Of a DNA stretch of 52,814 nucleotides, positions 1 to 12,097 are shown one piece after another (the first letter of the stretch is position 1; each line of letters starts with the position of its first letter). The DNA is from Lingula anatina. Lineage: Eukaryota > Brachiopoda > Lingulata > Lingulida > Lingulidae. The notes beneath the pieces were generated by a model, which worked only from the letters and a program-made list of their open reading frames with translations, ran no database searches and was not told the origin of the DNA. A program made the translations under genes and the position numbers. The DNA lies in assembly GCF_001039355.2 (NCBI RefSeq), contig NW_019774447.1, positions 504,877-557,690 on the forward strand, written 5' to 3'.

Positions 1-152
1 AATAACATGAAAGAGATAATTAAAAGTTATTAAGTAGTAGGAAATTAGGCTGAGGGCTACTATCGGCGTGAGGAGTGTTTGTTATTTGTTTGTTTGCATC
101 ATTTTTGAGTAGCTCTGACTATACCAATGCTTTTTTGTTTCCCTTTTTAAAG

Positions 153-155
<3 letters not shown>

Positions 156-198
<43 letters not shown>
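156..198. repeat. (AT)n microsatellite
   Basis: Uninterrupted alternating AT dinucleotides, read directly. Confidence 0.95.
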
Positions 199-200
<2 letters not shown>

Positions 201-696
201 TTTATTATGTCAGTTTCCTTGTTTTGAAAATCCTATCTTGTCTATTTTGATTTTCAGCTGCGTCTCATCCTACAGGTAAAATTGTACTTGCATCGAAGTT
301 TGTTTCCGTGCGTTATTGGGTCGATTCGATAGACGGGTTCAGTTTAGCTAAGACACGCACTGGACACGTATTTGATCGCTCTTGTACTCAAACAGTAGTA
401 TCAAATATTTCTATATGTCTAATTGGATTACACACCAAACAGTAAAGCGGGCGTCCCATACAAGAAGTAACATTTGTTTATTTAGGCTAGTATGGCTTAC
501 TCTATTTAAGGATTTCTAAGTGTGTCTTATAGCTTACAATAGATTGTGTCAACAATGAAGACTGGATTCCCTTTGTTTTATTGGGTTACTGCGACCTACA
601 ATAGTGTGTGTCAACTGTGACTCTGTGTTTGACATTTCAGTTTGCTCCGGGAGGAGGGCAGGTAAGGAGGAGGTAGGGAGGAAGTTGGGAGGGGGA

Positions 697-720
697 AGAG
701 GAGGAGGAGGAGGAGGAGGG
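697..720. repeat. (GGA)n microsatellite
   Basis: Run of GAG/GGA triplets inside a longer purine-rich tract that begins near 645. Confidence 0.9.
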
Positions 721-787
721 TGTCAATAAATTCCTATTTAATATATAAATAGCTTACTCCTCACCCTCAATCCTCATTCTTAAATAG

Positions 788-1074
788 AGTGCTGTCCAGA
801 GTGTGCAAAAGCCTTCTCTAGAAAGGACATCTTGGATAAACACATTATGACTGTACACCAGGCGAAAGTTCAGCTTAATCTCCTGGCAAGTAATGAGTGT
901 GGAACCGAGCCCACAGAAAATAATTTGGTGTTACAGCTGTACGATATGTGGCAACATTTATACGAAGTCATACTGGTCGAGACAAAGGGTTTTATTATGT
1001 TTCACCAAGGCATCCTTCCAATATACAAGATGACGATTTCTTTGTCTGAGCTGTACTGTATTCATAATAAGTAA
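788..1074 (+). pseudogene. C2H2 zinc-finger fragment, decayed
   Basis: Bases 793-864 encode an intact classical finger, C-x2-C-x12-H-x4-H, beginning CPEC and ending in a TVHQ-like linker. A stop lies at 781-783 and a possible splice acceptor ends at 787, so the finger could open an exon. About 75 bases on, a second finger core (CTIC...) is readable in another frame. It returns to the first frame (FIMFH) only if one base is restored near 985, and its C-to-H spacing is one residue short. The open frame ends at 1074. The nucleic-acid-binding role is known for the family. No neighbouring exon was found, so a relic is more likely than a live gene. The alternative is a small terminal exon of a zinc-finger gene with an odd second finger. 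Confidence 0.45.
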
Positions 1075-3023
1075 CTGTGAGAAGCGTAACTTCGAAAAAA
1101 AGGAGGTTAACAGAGCTTTGTGGAATCTATATGTAACCACAATTTTTGTGGGAAAAGAAGGAATATGTTAAGGTTCACCGAAGGTATGTGATAAACTCAC
1201 TCATTTACATATTGTACTCTTTTCGTTTAACGGAAAGTTATTTAAAACCACCACTGGTTATTTAAAACCAACGCTCGCGGTCCCGTCATGGGACGCGGCT
1301 CCACAGCAGAATAGTCACGTGGGAGCCTCTCCAATTTAAGGCCGTTATAGCCGACAAGAGCCACGTGACTCTTTTTAAACTTGGCAGTTATAGCTTTGGC
1401 AGCTAGCGAGGAAGACGCGTTGAGGGAGCAGGCGCTCTCCCACATCCTCCGGTGCCTCATATTTATTGCGTATTTATTTCCCACCCACCCTTAAGGTGGT
1501 GCAGGTAAACTTCCAGATTTTGCAAGCTCAGCATGGGAGCTATAGTCGTTTTATCATCAGTAGGTTTTTATACACAGTTATTTTCCATTGTGTCAACCTT
1601 TTTTCCTTTAACGAATTGTTATTCTATACATATTCCAATCGTATGTAGTTAGTCGTTTATTTATTTTCTTAAATAATCTCTGCAATCCCGAAAGTGTTGT
1701 TGGTTTTAAACGTTTATATGATTAGTCAGCATATTATATCATTCACCTTGCTTCAGTCTTGAATGAACATTTATCATTCTGTGTATAAGTATGCTTGGGG
1801 CAAATGCATATCTTAAAGCTGATAAGTAGAAACGCTCACTTGTAAACTTTGCATTGTAATAAGTATTTAAATCAGCTGCTGCCACTGTGGCATGCAGATA
1901 GATTCCCTGTAGATAATGTGTATAAATGCTGAATGCTGGGACTTAATAAACACACTTTATATTTAGAATTGATCATGTGAAGTTGTTGTTATATTCCCTC
2001 TCCCATGACAAGTGAAATATAAGAATAATCCCTACAATTGGCCCCATTCAGATCGAGAAGAGCAGAGTGCTAGCTAGGGCGCGACCTAAATATGGCGGAC
2101 CTACCTGAAAGGTAGACCACTTAATCTTGCAATGGTCTCTCCGCCTCTCACACGCCTCTCCACGCGTCGTCCCTCGGACAGTTGAATTGAGCCGAGATTC
2201 AATTACTGTGCCCCTACAGGGACTACGCGTGGGCATTCAAGGCATTTTATTTTAACCTGGGCAGCAGGGGCCCGTTTCACGAAGCACACTGTAAAAAACA
2301 GTGTTTAGCTCCTAAACACATTTCTAGGCGTCTGTTTTGTCTCATTTTTTCGACGCGTTTAGCCCTATAAGCACGTTCAGCCTCTTAACATGTAAAACGC
2401 TTTGACGTGTTTGACGCCTAATTTTTAGGTGGTAATGGTTTTCAACTGATTCAGTCACACAATCACACACACACACACACACACACAGTCACGGTCACCT
2501 TTAACTGCTATAGCTATCTCTATCTATAACAGGGTACCGTGAAATGTCAACATCGCTAACTTCACACCATCACCTTTACAGCTGGACTTATTCATCCTTG
2601 TGTTAGTTGACCTTGCGAGGAATATACTGTATTTTTGAACAACAAGTTAGGAAAATTCACTAGTTCACTAAGGACACGAAACAACTATCACTTTTACTTT
2701 AAAACATTTTTTCATATTTTGATAAAATACGTTTCGGTATCGATGTCTTTTTTTTTTTTTCCGGAAGTAATGAACAATATTAATAGAACATCAGGATGAT
2801 GGTGGGTATTCATTATAATATTCTTTATATAAGCTTTCATCGCATGCAGGTTATTTTGTTAGCGATAGTCCAAATACTTTACAAATCGCACCGCTCTAGT
2901 CGCCGACTAAACCCAAGCCCATTTTGGAATTAACCGCTAAGTAGTGTATCTGTCACATTATAATACATTTGTACCGGTATATATGGGATGAAAAAGTAAA
3001 ATTTCATTTTGCTTCTTTTTCAG
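1075..3023. other. Non-coding stretch with a CA repeat, no gene seen
   Basis: No open frame looks like protein. A (CA)n array lies at 2464-2487. The segment from about 2268 starts with GGGCCCGTTTCACGAAG, a sequence type often seen at the ends of short invertebrate repeats, but I found no partner end. A T-run lies at about 2748-2760. Confidence 0.5.
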
Positions 3024-5456
3024 AACCATCAATCAGTAGTATAACTCCTCCCGAAATACAAGGTCCATCTCCAATGAAATTGAGATCAGTCTCAGGGCTT
3101 TGCTTATTAAAATTGCCAGTGTTTCCAGCTATCTGCATTATTTGTAAAAAAAAGGATAGATACTGCAAGGAACAAAAGAAGAGAAGAAGGGATAGATTAT
3201 CCATGGCAGAAAGTCTTGATGGTGGTAAGCTTATATTTATTTGGTCTCATTTCATGAATTTAGATTATTTTAGTGGAAATGGTTATGATTGGCTGGAATA
3301 TCATTTTCTTGCATATCTGAATCAAATACTGATTTTGGTGAGTTCTTTATTGATTGTGGTAGTTACACTGGTTACGAAGTACATCAGATTTTAGAATTTT
3401 TTTCAGGTAAATAAAGACTTAAAGAAGTAGTACTCTGTTTTGCATTCTCTTTAAGGGAAGCAGCAGGGAGAAAAAATGAAAGCAATTGATGTATATAAGG
3501 GGTAAAGATTGTGTGGCAATTTAGGTCAGATACCACCACTCTTACTATCAAGAATACATCCGTCCTGTAAAGCAGGACACACCACAAGTTGTCATTGCGA
3601 ATGTATGAATTACTTTTTTCCTGAATTTTTTATTTGTTTAAACATTGAACATAGTTTCTAACCTGACTATTATCACACAGCTGAATGCAAGTAAACGTTA
3701 ATCTTTGAATGTATTCTGAAACAAATTCACTGATATAAAAGTTTGGAGTTCCTTTAAAATCCTATTTGTTTGATTCCATATGAAAAAGAAATGTGCTTTA
3801 AGTAAGTTAAAACTTTTAGATATTTCTTTATCTATATTTTCAAAGAAAGACAGCCATACACAGTCATACAAGCTCTTTTGCAAAGAAGTTGTGCAAGAAA
3901 ATGACAAAACTACTACAGCATTTCAAAAAATGTCATGAAACATGAGTCTGTAGGTGCATCCACCTACAGGTAAGTCAAATATCACCACAATTAATGCTGT
4001 GTCTCATTGGCTTCTGATTCATTAGGGTGTTTTAATGGTTTTACATTAATTTAGGAGGTACTCTATTGGGCTATGTTAGTAAATATCACAAAATATTATT
4101 TAAAATAAGTATTCATTTTGTTGTTGGAGTCAACTGAGCATAAATATCGTAATGAAAATGATTAAAAGTACAGATACAAAGTTGTGATCGTAATGAATAC
4201 ATTGTACCTTTCATAATTGATACAATATACATTTGTTAAGAGGTTAAACAGTGTAAGTAAGAGAGTTAAAGAGTGCATGTGTTGTTCAATAATTAAAAAA
4301 GAATAAGGGAGTATAGTTATCATTCCTTCAGGATGATACAATGAAAAATCTGTATTAATAGAAATGGCGACCTAAGGTCAAGTAACATACCATTGCCTAA
4401 TAAGAGAATGATTATATTTTGGTAATGACGTAATGATGGAAAGTTATGGAAAAAGGGATAATCATAGACATTGTGTAAGAGCTGAGGAATTATTACATTA
4501 CCAAATAAGGTAATGTAGGAGAAAGACTTTGTGATACATCATGACATTGGAATGATGATCTATAGGATAAAAGCGAATACATTGTAACTGGAAAATAAGA
4601 ATATACGAATAAATCTTTTAGGCCCCCAAAAGATGTATGTTCTTCATTTATAGTACTGGCGAAATTTCGGTACTATATAAATATAGACTTTTAAAATTAG
4701 ATTTAGGTATTATTCTTTCCATCTTTTTGTTAAGTTCATTTCTTTATTTCTTTTGCATTCAGGATCAATCAGTTAAAAGCTCGTCTCAAGACCGATTTTC
4801 CTCATCATCAAAGTCTAGTAGTACATGCACTTTGGTATATGAAGAGACCCTTGAAGCTGGTAGTATAGCAGAGAGATTACCAAGCTCAAATGAAGGGATG
4901 GCATCAACAGAAACTGACACAGCCTCTACTCCAGAAAGAAGACAACCACATCATTTGAAAGGAGAAAAAACTTTTGCAGGCCTAATTGTGAAGAGTTGCT
5001 TAAAAGAAAAGCCTGGCATGGAGTGTGAGTGGCCTCTAACCTCTGAGAGTTTTGATGTTCAAAATGCTGCTGAAGTGGTACCTGTTGAGCTGTTTAATTT
5101 GTTAGCTTGGATTGTTGGTGCTCACCCTGAGCTTCAGAGATAACTTGACACTAACCTCTTCACCTGAAGCTCAGGGTATTGGTGCTACTCATGAAGCCAC
5201 AATGGAAAGGGTTAATATCTCAGATGACGTGAAGCCCAAGTTGCTTTCAGTATCTACAGACATTCTATACATCACATCAAGCGGTAGAAAGCAAATACGC
5301 AAACAAGTCTTTTGCACTGGGGTTAACTATCCGCCATTTAACTGGGTCATCAAAGCTTGTCACTTTGTTGACGAAATTTGGACACTGAAAGGGAAAGGGT
5401 TGCTAGTGGATCAGAAAATGAAGATGGCAGTGACTCTGATTAATATTTGTAAATAA
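3024..5456 (+). pseudogene. Broken multi-exon mobile-element-like gene
   Basis: Three coding blocks lie in order on the plus strand. Block A (3024-3224) follows a pyrimidine-rich acceptor and ends at a GTAAGC donor. It encodes a short Cys motif (CIIC) followed by a Lys/Arg-rich stretch and RDRLSMAES. Block B (about 3838-3969) is damaged, with FCKEVVQE and, after a frame change and a stop, GASTYR just before a GTAAGT donor. Block C (4764-5456) opens after a clear acceptor (TTTGCATTCAG), has a Ser/Thr-rich spacer and then a conserved-looking core including LFNLLAWIVGA. That frame is cut by the 56-bp insertion at 5123-5178 and resumes on its far side with KPKLLSVSTDILYITSSGRK. I recognise this as a recurrent uncharacterised protein type in marine invertebrate genomes, usually multicopy and probably transposon-linked. 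I cannot give it a name or a reaction. Later blocks seem absent. Confidence 0.45.
5123..5178. mobile_element. 56-bp hAT-like miniature transposon
   Basis: Two 15-base ends (CACCCTGAGCTTCAG and CTGAAGCTCAGGGTA) are inverted repeats differing only at the outermost base. They enclose 26 bases. The insert is flanked by a perfect 8-bp direct repeat, TTGGTGCT (5115-5122 and 5179-5186). An 8-bp target duplication fits hAT-type or P-type transposition. The ends and the internal sequence match the termini of the 691-bp element at 15475-16165, so this is an internally deleted relative. It adds 64 bases with the duplication, brings in a TAA stop and breaks the host reading frame. Confidence 0.85.
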
Positions 5457-5508
5457 TATGAACAAGTAACACAGAAAGTTATATTTTACAGGTAAAATAA
5501 TTAAGTTG

Positions 5509-5577
<69 letters not shown>

Positions 5578-5624
5578 GAACAAGTAACACAAAGTTATAT
5601 TTTACAGGTAAAATAATTAAGTTG

Positions 5625-5692
<68 letters not shown>
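5455..5692. repeat. Tandem duplication with two (AT)n arrays
   Basis: A roughly 60-base sequence (5455-5513) is repeated at 5573-5628 with a two-base difference. Each copy is followed by a long AT array (about 5512-5572 and 5627-5690). The apparent Ile-Tyr peptides on the other strand are artefacts of the AT arrays. Confidence 0.85.
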
Positions 5693-5699
5693 CAACCTT

Positions 5700-7815
5700 G
5701 CTGACTGTGAGCTGTTATTTCTTTTAATTTGCTGTTGTTACTAGACAATGGTGCACTTAATTACAATAAACAAATCTCTTTTAAATTGAACCTCTGCAAT
5801 TTAAGATGAACATAAAAACCTTTATTATTCGACCTTGTGCAAACACTCAAAATAATATTGGAAATAATTTCTTGAGCACTTGCAAGCTTCATAAACAGAC
5901 AGCCCGTATGATAGGCTACATAGTTTGTAAAGCTTACACACATATTTATAATATATTTATCAATTTGAAATATGAAGCCAACCTGTTTTATGTGATTATA
6001 TGCACTTTGACAAACCTGATAAATCAACTGCATTCAATGTAACAATAAAGAACATAAGTGATTGTATGATCACTATATAGGCCTATAGCGTAGTAGTGTG
6101 ACCTTGTATGATTGCAGTAAAAGTGGTACCGTGAACGCATGTCATCATTTAGCATATTACATAAAAACACCAACATCTGTAACCTTTGTCTCAATATTGA
6201 CATCGATTTTAAAAACCTGGGGCGTATTTTTATTGAAACTACGCGTGGGAATCCTCTATAAAATCTGCAAGCTTCGCGTTGAAATTCATTATTTACATCT
6301 ATCAGATGTAACTCAAGTGGTCACGTGACCTCCTTTCCGTTGCTTTGATTAGTTTAAAGGGTCGAACGACAAGACCGTTTTTGTTTTGATATTTCGACAT
6401 AATTATACAATCGCGATTATCTATATGTTGGGACATCTTTCGTTTTCCGAGTTTATTGTGGACATTCCCTAACTGTTTATTTTCGTGAAAAGTCTCTGGC
6501 CCTACGATTATTTTAAGAAAAGAGCTTTTCTAAGAGCCTTTTCCCCCTATCAGGTGGGCGCCTGTTAGTGGGTATGCTGGATCTCCCAGATTTACAGTAG
6601 GAACTTGACCCGCAATTGAAACTGTCGGTTTGATTTTAAATACTTTTCCATCATTGATGTTTGAAAACACTCGTGCAGCATGCACCCTTCCTGTTCAAAT
6701 CGTAAATTCATATCTGTCATTTGTTAAGCTCCTACTGGCTGGTGGATAACTGAATGACATCGCTTTCTGTTAGGGCTTATATCATTTTTGGGTGTACGTC
6801 CAGGAGTAAGTATGGGGATGTAGGAACCATCTCTTTCCCCAGCCGCACAATGGAACCTATTTCATTTTGTACCATTCCACAACTCTTTGTTCATCGACTT
6901 CTTCAGGAAACACTGTGAAATCATCTATCTTCCTGAAACGAAGTCATTCATGGTCCGTGCATACTCTGTGTAGGCCTACGAGTGGATAGTCCTATACCGT
7001 AGACGTCACTATAACCAAAACAACTCCGCTATCACCCTGTACTCAGCATGTACTACGAAGTACCCTTACCGGTATCCTCGTTACCAGGTTGCACACAAAT
7101 ATGTGATCTAAGAGCTATTTTTATTCTACTTCTCTAAATATTCAATATTAAGTTTTTTCCTATACTGTTATTGAATTGTTCATATATTTTTTTCACAAAT
7201 TATTAATTACATGTTGTACGTCACATTTTCCTTTTTTTTTGCATCTGATTTTTTAATGCATACCCTTTGTGAAGGACATGTTCTTATGTAGTGAAACGTG
7301 TACTATATATTGATTGATTTTAGTAAAAGGTGTAAGGCAGTAATATTCTTATTTTTAAATAAGTGTGGATGTTTATGCAAATCTTAAGTACGTTAAAAAG
7401 TTCTTTAATGTTTATGTACTGACTAAAACTAAATTTGTTTTGTTGAAATTGGTAAGCCCTGGTTTAAGTTCTTTTGATGTTTATGTGAAGCTAAAAAATG
7501 CTCATTTTTGTTGAAACTGTGAAATCTTGGGTAAATTTGACTAGAATGTGCATCTTGTATTATAGCTTAATATTCTACCAATTACAGTAGTAAGTGTCGG
7601 TGAAATAGGTTAAAAAATTAAGTTCCTTCAAAAAGGAGATATGTGTAGTGAACCACTAATATTATTGATAATCTTCTAAATTTGCATACATGAGATATGC
7701 ATATTTCTCTTATTGGTGAAAACTGAAACAAAGAACCTGAATATAACCTAACGGGCAGGTAATTACACTGTATTGAAATCTGGTTGTCTTATAGCCTAAC
7801 CACATTTCTTGTCTG
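5700..7815. other. Non-coding stretch, no gene seen
   Basis: Open frames are short, overlap on both strands and lack protein-like composition. No RNA gene or long repeat was recognised. Confidence 0.5.
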
Positions 7816-8158
7816 AAGCGAAACCATTGTCCTGCCACTGCTACATAACCAGTTATTCTCAAGTTATTTTTTACCTAGTAGGGCCTACTGCTAACTATGA
7901 ACAGTTACTTTGCTATTTTCAGGAACTCACCAGAACTGTTTACGGTGCTGTTTCTAAAATGTCGCTGACATATTTGCTAGAGAAATATTTTCATGCCTGT
8001 CCAGTTGACAACGTATAGGTAAACTGCGTAATGAGATTCCACCCCACCCAACTATAAATAAACAGTGGAAATACCCAGTTTCAATCGCGTGCGCAGAAGT
8101 CTTTTGAGCATGTTTTTTTTTTTTTTTCGGAATATGCCATTTTGTGACATAGTTAGGT
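7816..8158. repeat. Dispersed repeat, copy 1
   Basis: This segment matches 8419-8719 in the same orientation over about 300 bases. Shared blocks include ATTGTCCTGCCACT, AACAGTTACTTTGCT, GCTGACATATTTGC and TTTTGTGACAT. Indels and substitutions are frequent, so the duplication is not recent. No terminal inverted repeat was seen. Confidence 0.75.
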
Positions 8159-8418
8159 AAGCTAAGTATTGAACAGTAAAATTTCCTTGAGTTACAAAGA
8201 TGAATATTGGAAATTCTCTTGCTCGGGTCCGTACTTAGAGCTGTCATACTTTTAATCTACTGTCACGAAGTTTATTTATTCCATTGAATATAATTTGAAA
8301 ATCGATGAAAACTGATTACATAAATATACATCCCACCTGCTTTCCTCAGCTATAACAAAACAAAAAACATTCATCTTTTCTTGTCTGGTCGCCATGCAAA
8401 CTACTCAGACCTGGGTGG

Positions 8419-8719
8419 AGCGAAATCATTGTCCTGCCACTACTTCATAACCAAGTATTTTAAAGATATTTTCTTATCTTAAAACTGTTAACAGTTACTT
8501 TGCTCCCCTGCTATTTTAGTAACTCACCAAAACTGTTCACCAAAACGGTGATGTTTCTAAATGTTGCTGACATATTTGCAAGAGATATTTTCGTCCCTGT
8601 CCAGTTGTCAACACTGGTGCACAATAAAAATTCCCTTTCAAACCGTCGCTGTATAAATAAACACTGGAAATACCCATTCTTTGGAGCTTATTTGCCATGC
8701 CTTTTGTGACATTGTTAAT
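8419..8719. repeat. Dispersed repeat, copy 2
   Basis: Direct partner of 7816-8158, about 600 bases downstream. Confidence 0.75.
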
Positions 8720-9384
8720 TCATTTAAACTAACTTATTGTTATTATCATATTTTTGTAGACTAACAAAACACATTTATTTTCATGCTTAAGCCGTGGAAA
8801 CGCGTATAATAATGGCTAAACGGAAAAGCTTATGCACGGAAAATAAGAAAATGAAAGAAAGAAAGAAATACACGAAAATCAATTAATGGTAAAGAATAAA
8901 TAATAATGAATGTTTCAACAACCCTAAAACATTTGGTGTTCACTTCGTAGACTCACCTAACCTTATTTTCAGACCAAGATTGCGTACAATTCTCAATACT
9001 TATTTGTTTGTTCAGTCACCTTGTAAATGCATGCAGCTTGCATAACCTCACACCTATTGTGTGAGTTCTCTTAAACGAGGTCATACATTTAGTTTGCTTT
9101 TGAGAGGCTACCGACAAAAAAGTGAGTCTCGCCAGTTTATTGTATTTTTAATGGTGAAAATTACTAATATGTTGTCTTCCATAAAACACAGTATTCATAG
9201 ATTTTATCTGATATCTGAGTGATGGAAATATGCGCTACGTTGACGACTTACTCGAACTGGTATTATACAAGGGCTCATTTGAAGGGGTCCGCGGATGCGA
9301 AGCCGACCCCCCCCCCCCTTTCCCTCCTTGGCGTGGGGTTCGGGGCCCCCTTGGTTGCCAGGCTACAGTGTAGCACTTTTCACG

Positions 9385-9595
9385 TCATCGCTATAAATAA
9401 AGATGGCCGTTGCCATTGTTTGAACAATCGCTATATTCCCTTTGCAAACTATCTTTTAGTAGTTTTGTTTAACATTTATAAACCCATATATCATACTACA
9501 TGTTATTTTCTCTGACCAGTTGCCTTCATGGTCTTCACAACGCAGACCAGATTTGCGGATTCTTTTTTTCAATCATGCCTTCACTGTAACTCAAG
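9385..9595. repeat. Direct repeat, copy 1
   Basis: Closely matches 9863-10066, for example a shared run covering CCCATATATCATACTACATG and the following 60 bases with few changes. It is better preserved than the neighbouring 7.8/8.4-kb pair. Confidence 0.85.
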
Positions 9596-9862
9596 TTCTT
9601 TAGGTGAATAATAGGCATTGACCTGATGTATGATCTACCTCATTTCAGCACTTTTTACTGCATCAAAGTAGTTCCCTATTACTGTTATTATGACAACATC
9701 AATGATTTAACGAACTTACTTGAGATCAACCTGAGCGAAATCTTCATAAAATACAGATTTACGACATTTGCAATGTGAAGCTCCTTTTTTACTCTGTTGC
9801 GTATTTATTTATGCGAGCTTAAAATAACGTATGGAAATAACCTGTTTCGGTTAAGTCATCGT

Positions 9863-10066
9863 TATAAATATACCCTTGGCATACCCTTGGCATTGTTTGA
9901 ACAATCACCATGTTCCCTTTGCAAAACATCTTTTAGTGCTTTTATTTAACATTTATAAACCCATATATCATACTACATGTTATTTTCTCTGACCAGTTAC
10001 CTTCATGGTCTTCACAACGCGGACCAGATTTGCGGATTATTTTTTAATCATGCCTTCACTGTAAAT
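9863..10066. repeat. Direct repeat, copy 2
   Basis: Partner of 9385-9595. It contains a short internal duplication, ATACCCTTGGC twice in a row near 9878-9896. Confidence 0.85.
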
Positions 10067-12097
10067 AAAAATTGACTTTTGTACTTACAAATACAAAATT
10101 ACTGTAGGTAAGAACTCGCACAAATTGTTTATGTACAAAGCATGAATGAGTGCGTTGCTTATCGGTTTTTCTACATTGACAAAAGGCTTAATATTTTTGT
10201 GCTACGAATTTTGAATGACTCATTCACTTATGACTCGCGAACCAAAACTATTAATTTTTATGATGTCATCTATTCTTCGATCTATCAATATTCCCTTATT
10301 TGGTGTGATGATCTGTGCTCTTACAAAACATCTATTATTGTTTATCTGATTTTTAAATTTCTTACTCAGCACCTGTAGACTTATAAATTTTAAAGGATAC
10401 AAAATATTTTTACAGAGTTTTTTATCCATCTGCTGCCTCTCATTAAAAATAGCGACCATAATCAGTAGTAACCTAGAAAATGTATACATTTTCCCGGATA
10501 GAAATTTTAATTTCCGTTAAATGTGAATTTTTAATTTGTATATATAAAAGGGTTAATAAATCTTCGTATGAGAGCTATATTTCACAATAAAAACATTGTG
10601 AACAAGTCATAGAAATATGATATATTCTGTTTTACCACAAAAACGGCAGTTATAGCTATTATTCTGATATCTGAGTTTGTCATCAGACCATGTGACCTCC
10701 ACAGATGGCCATACAGGTACTTAATATCTTAAGAGATTATAACAAAAAACGAGCTTTTTAGAAAAAAAACAGGGACTAACTTTGATTGTAAAAATGGATT
10801 CATTAACCATTGGTAAGTATGGAAAAATTGTTGTTTACTCCAGGAAAATGTATTTTTTGGCCAGAAAAAAAGAGTTATTATCCCTTTAATGGCTGAATAA
10901 AGCCCTATCTTATGTTACCTTAGTTCAAAACTTTTATTAATATAGATTTTCATTTACCTTGACATGGCAGAATGATATGTCTATTGTTGCTATCTGTTAC
11001 TTTACATACTGTAAGTTGTACTCTGATTCTCTTACTTGCACTCTTTGATATGAGTTCCAAATATAAAATTCATTTCACCAAATGAACAAAATAATGTTTG
11101 TATCTAAAAGCTTATTGTCACTACGATAGTATGTTTTAACTGCGATCATTATATTTTGATAAACAGACCATGTGTGTATAACTAGCGTTGTTAACCTGTA
11201 AGGCTGTAACGTTTTGTTTTTGTTTTTTTATAATTGAATATTTAACATTAAAAACTTTTCGACATCACTGTCTAAAATATCCTAGGCACCTAGTGTACTC
11301 AATTAAGTACATGGGTCGGATATCAGTCGTTTATGAGTCATATAGAATTTCGAAATGAAGTTAATATTTGTGTCAAGCAAGTTTATGGCGTGAGGTCCAG
11401 GCGGCCGTCTAGGCCAATGGGATTTTTGGCTCCCAAAAGTCGGAAATCTTATCTCTGCTTTTTTCTTTCACCAGCATACGCGTGACACGCATGTGAACAG
11501 TGTCTGTTAGCACAGGACAAACATTCCTGTTCTCGCCTAAGGAAATATATGTTCAGTCTATGTACATTGTGATATCGCTTTGTTTGCATAATGTGAAGTA
11601 CTCAAACCAAACAAACAGACCAAACAAAAGTGACACATGATTTCAGTTTGCACTTCCCAATGAACAATGTATCGAAAAGAATGTATCAGCCTGTCACTGG
11701 AACAAAGACGGGGTTTACAAAACAAGCCATGAGTGAGTCCATTACCGGTTATCTGCGTATAAGTGGAAGATTTTTTCTACTAAAACAAATGAAAAATTAC
11801 AATGACGTGTGAACACTTTCGAAAACAGCCACTTAAATAGAAAGCGAAAAAAAAAAAAAAAAAAAAAAAAAAAACGGACAGATGGAAAAACAAAGGGATT
11901 CGGCTGTGGGCTTGTAAATACTTAATGAAAGCTCATGTAAATGTCTAGAATGTCTTTTTCAAATAATTCAATAAAATGCTTGCGTCTTCTTTCGCAGTGT
12001 CGCCGGGTTTTAAAAATTGAAAAAAAGTCTGCGTTAGGCCTACGTCTTTTGGCACAGGTCATCATTTTTAGTTGTTTGATGTTTGCGTATTATCCTG
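10067..12097. other. Non-coding stretch, no gene seen
   Basis: Frames here are short and unconvincing. A 28-base A-run sits at 11847-11874. A phrase near 10870-10890 (AGAGTTATTATCCCT) recurs near 13876, suggesting a shared dispersed repeat. Confidence 0.5.
11847..11874. repeat. Poly(A) run
   Basis: Uninterrupted run of 28 A. It could be a retroposon tail, but no target duplication was identified. Confidence 0.9.

Larger units (their letters stand above)
1..787. other. Non-coding stretch, no gene seen
   Basis: Only short open frames occur on either strand. The region holds an (AT)n array and a purine-rich GGA array, listed separately. The last bases, around 774-787, form a plausible pyrimidine-containing splice acceptor ending in AG just before the zinc-finger fragment that follows. 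Confidence 0.6.

Noticed and set aside
2268-2440. GGGCCCGTTTCACGAAG start of a possible short repeat
   Set aside because: Only one end was seen and no target duplication, so it was not called as an element.
5501-5695. Minus-strand open frame rich in Ile-Tyr
   Set aside because: It is a translation of the AT microsatellites.
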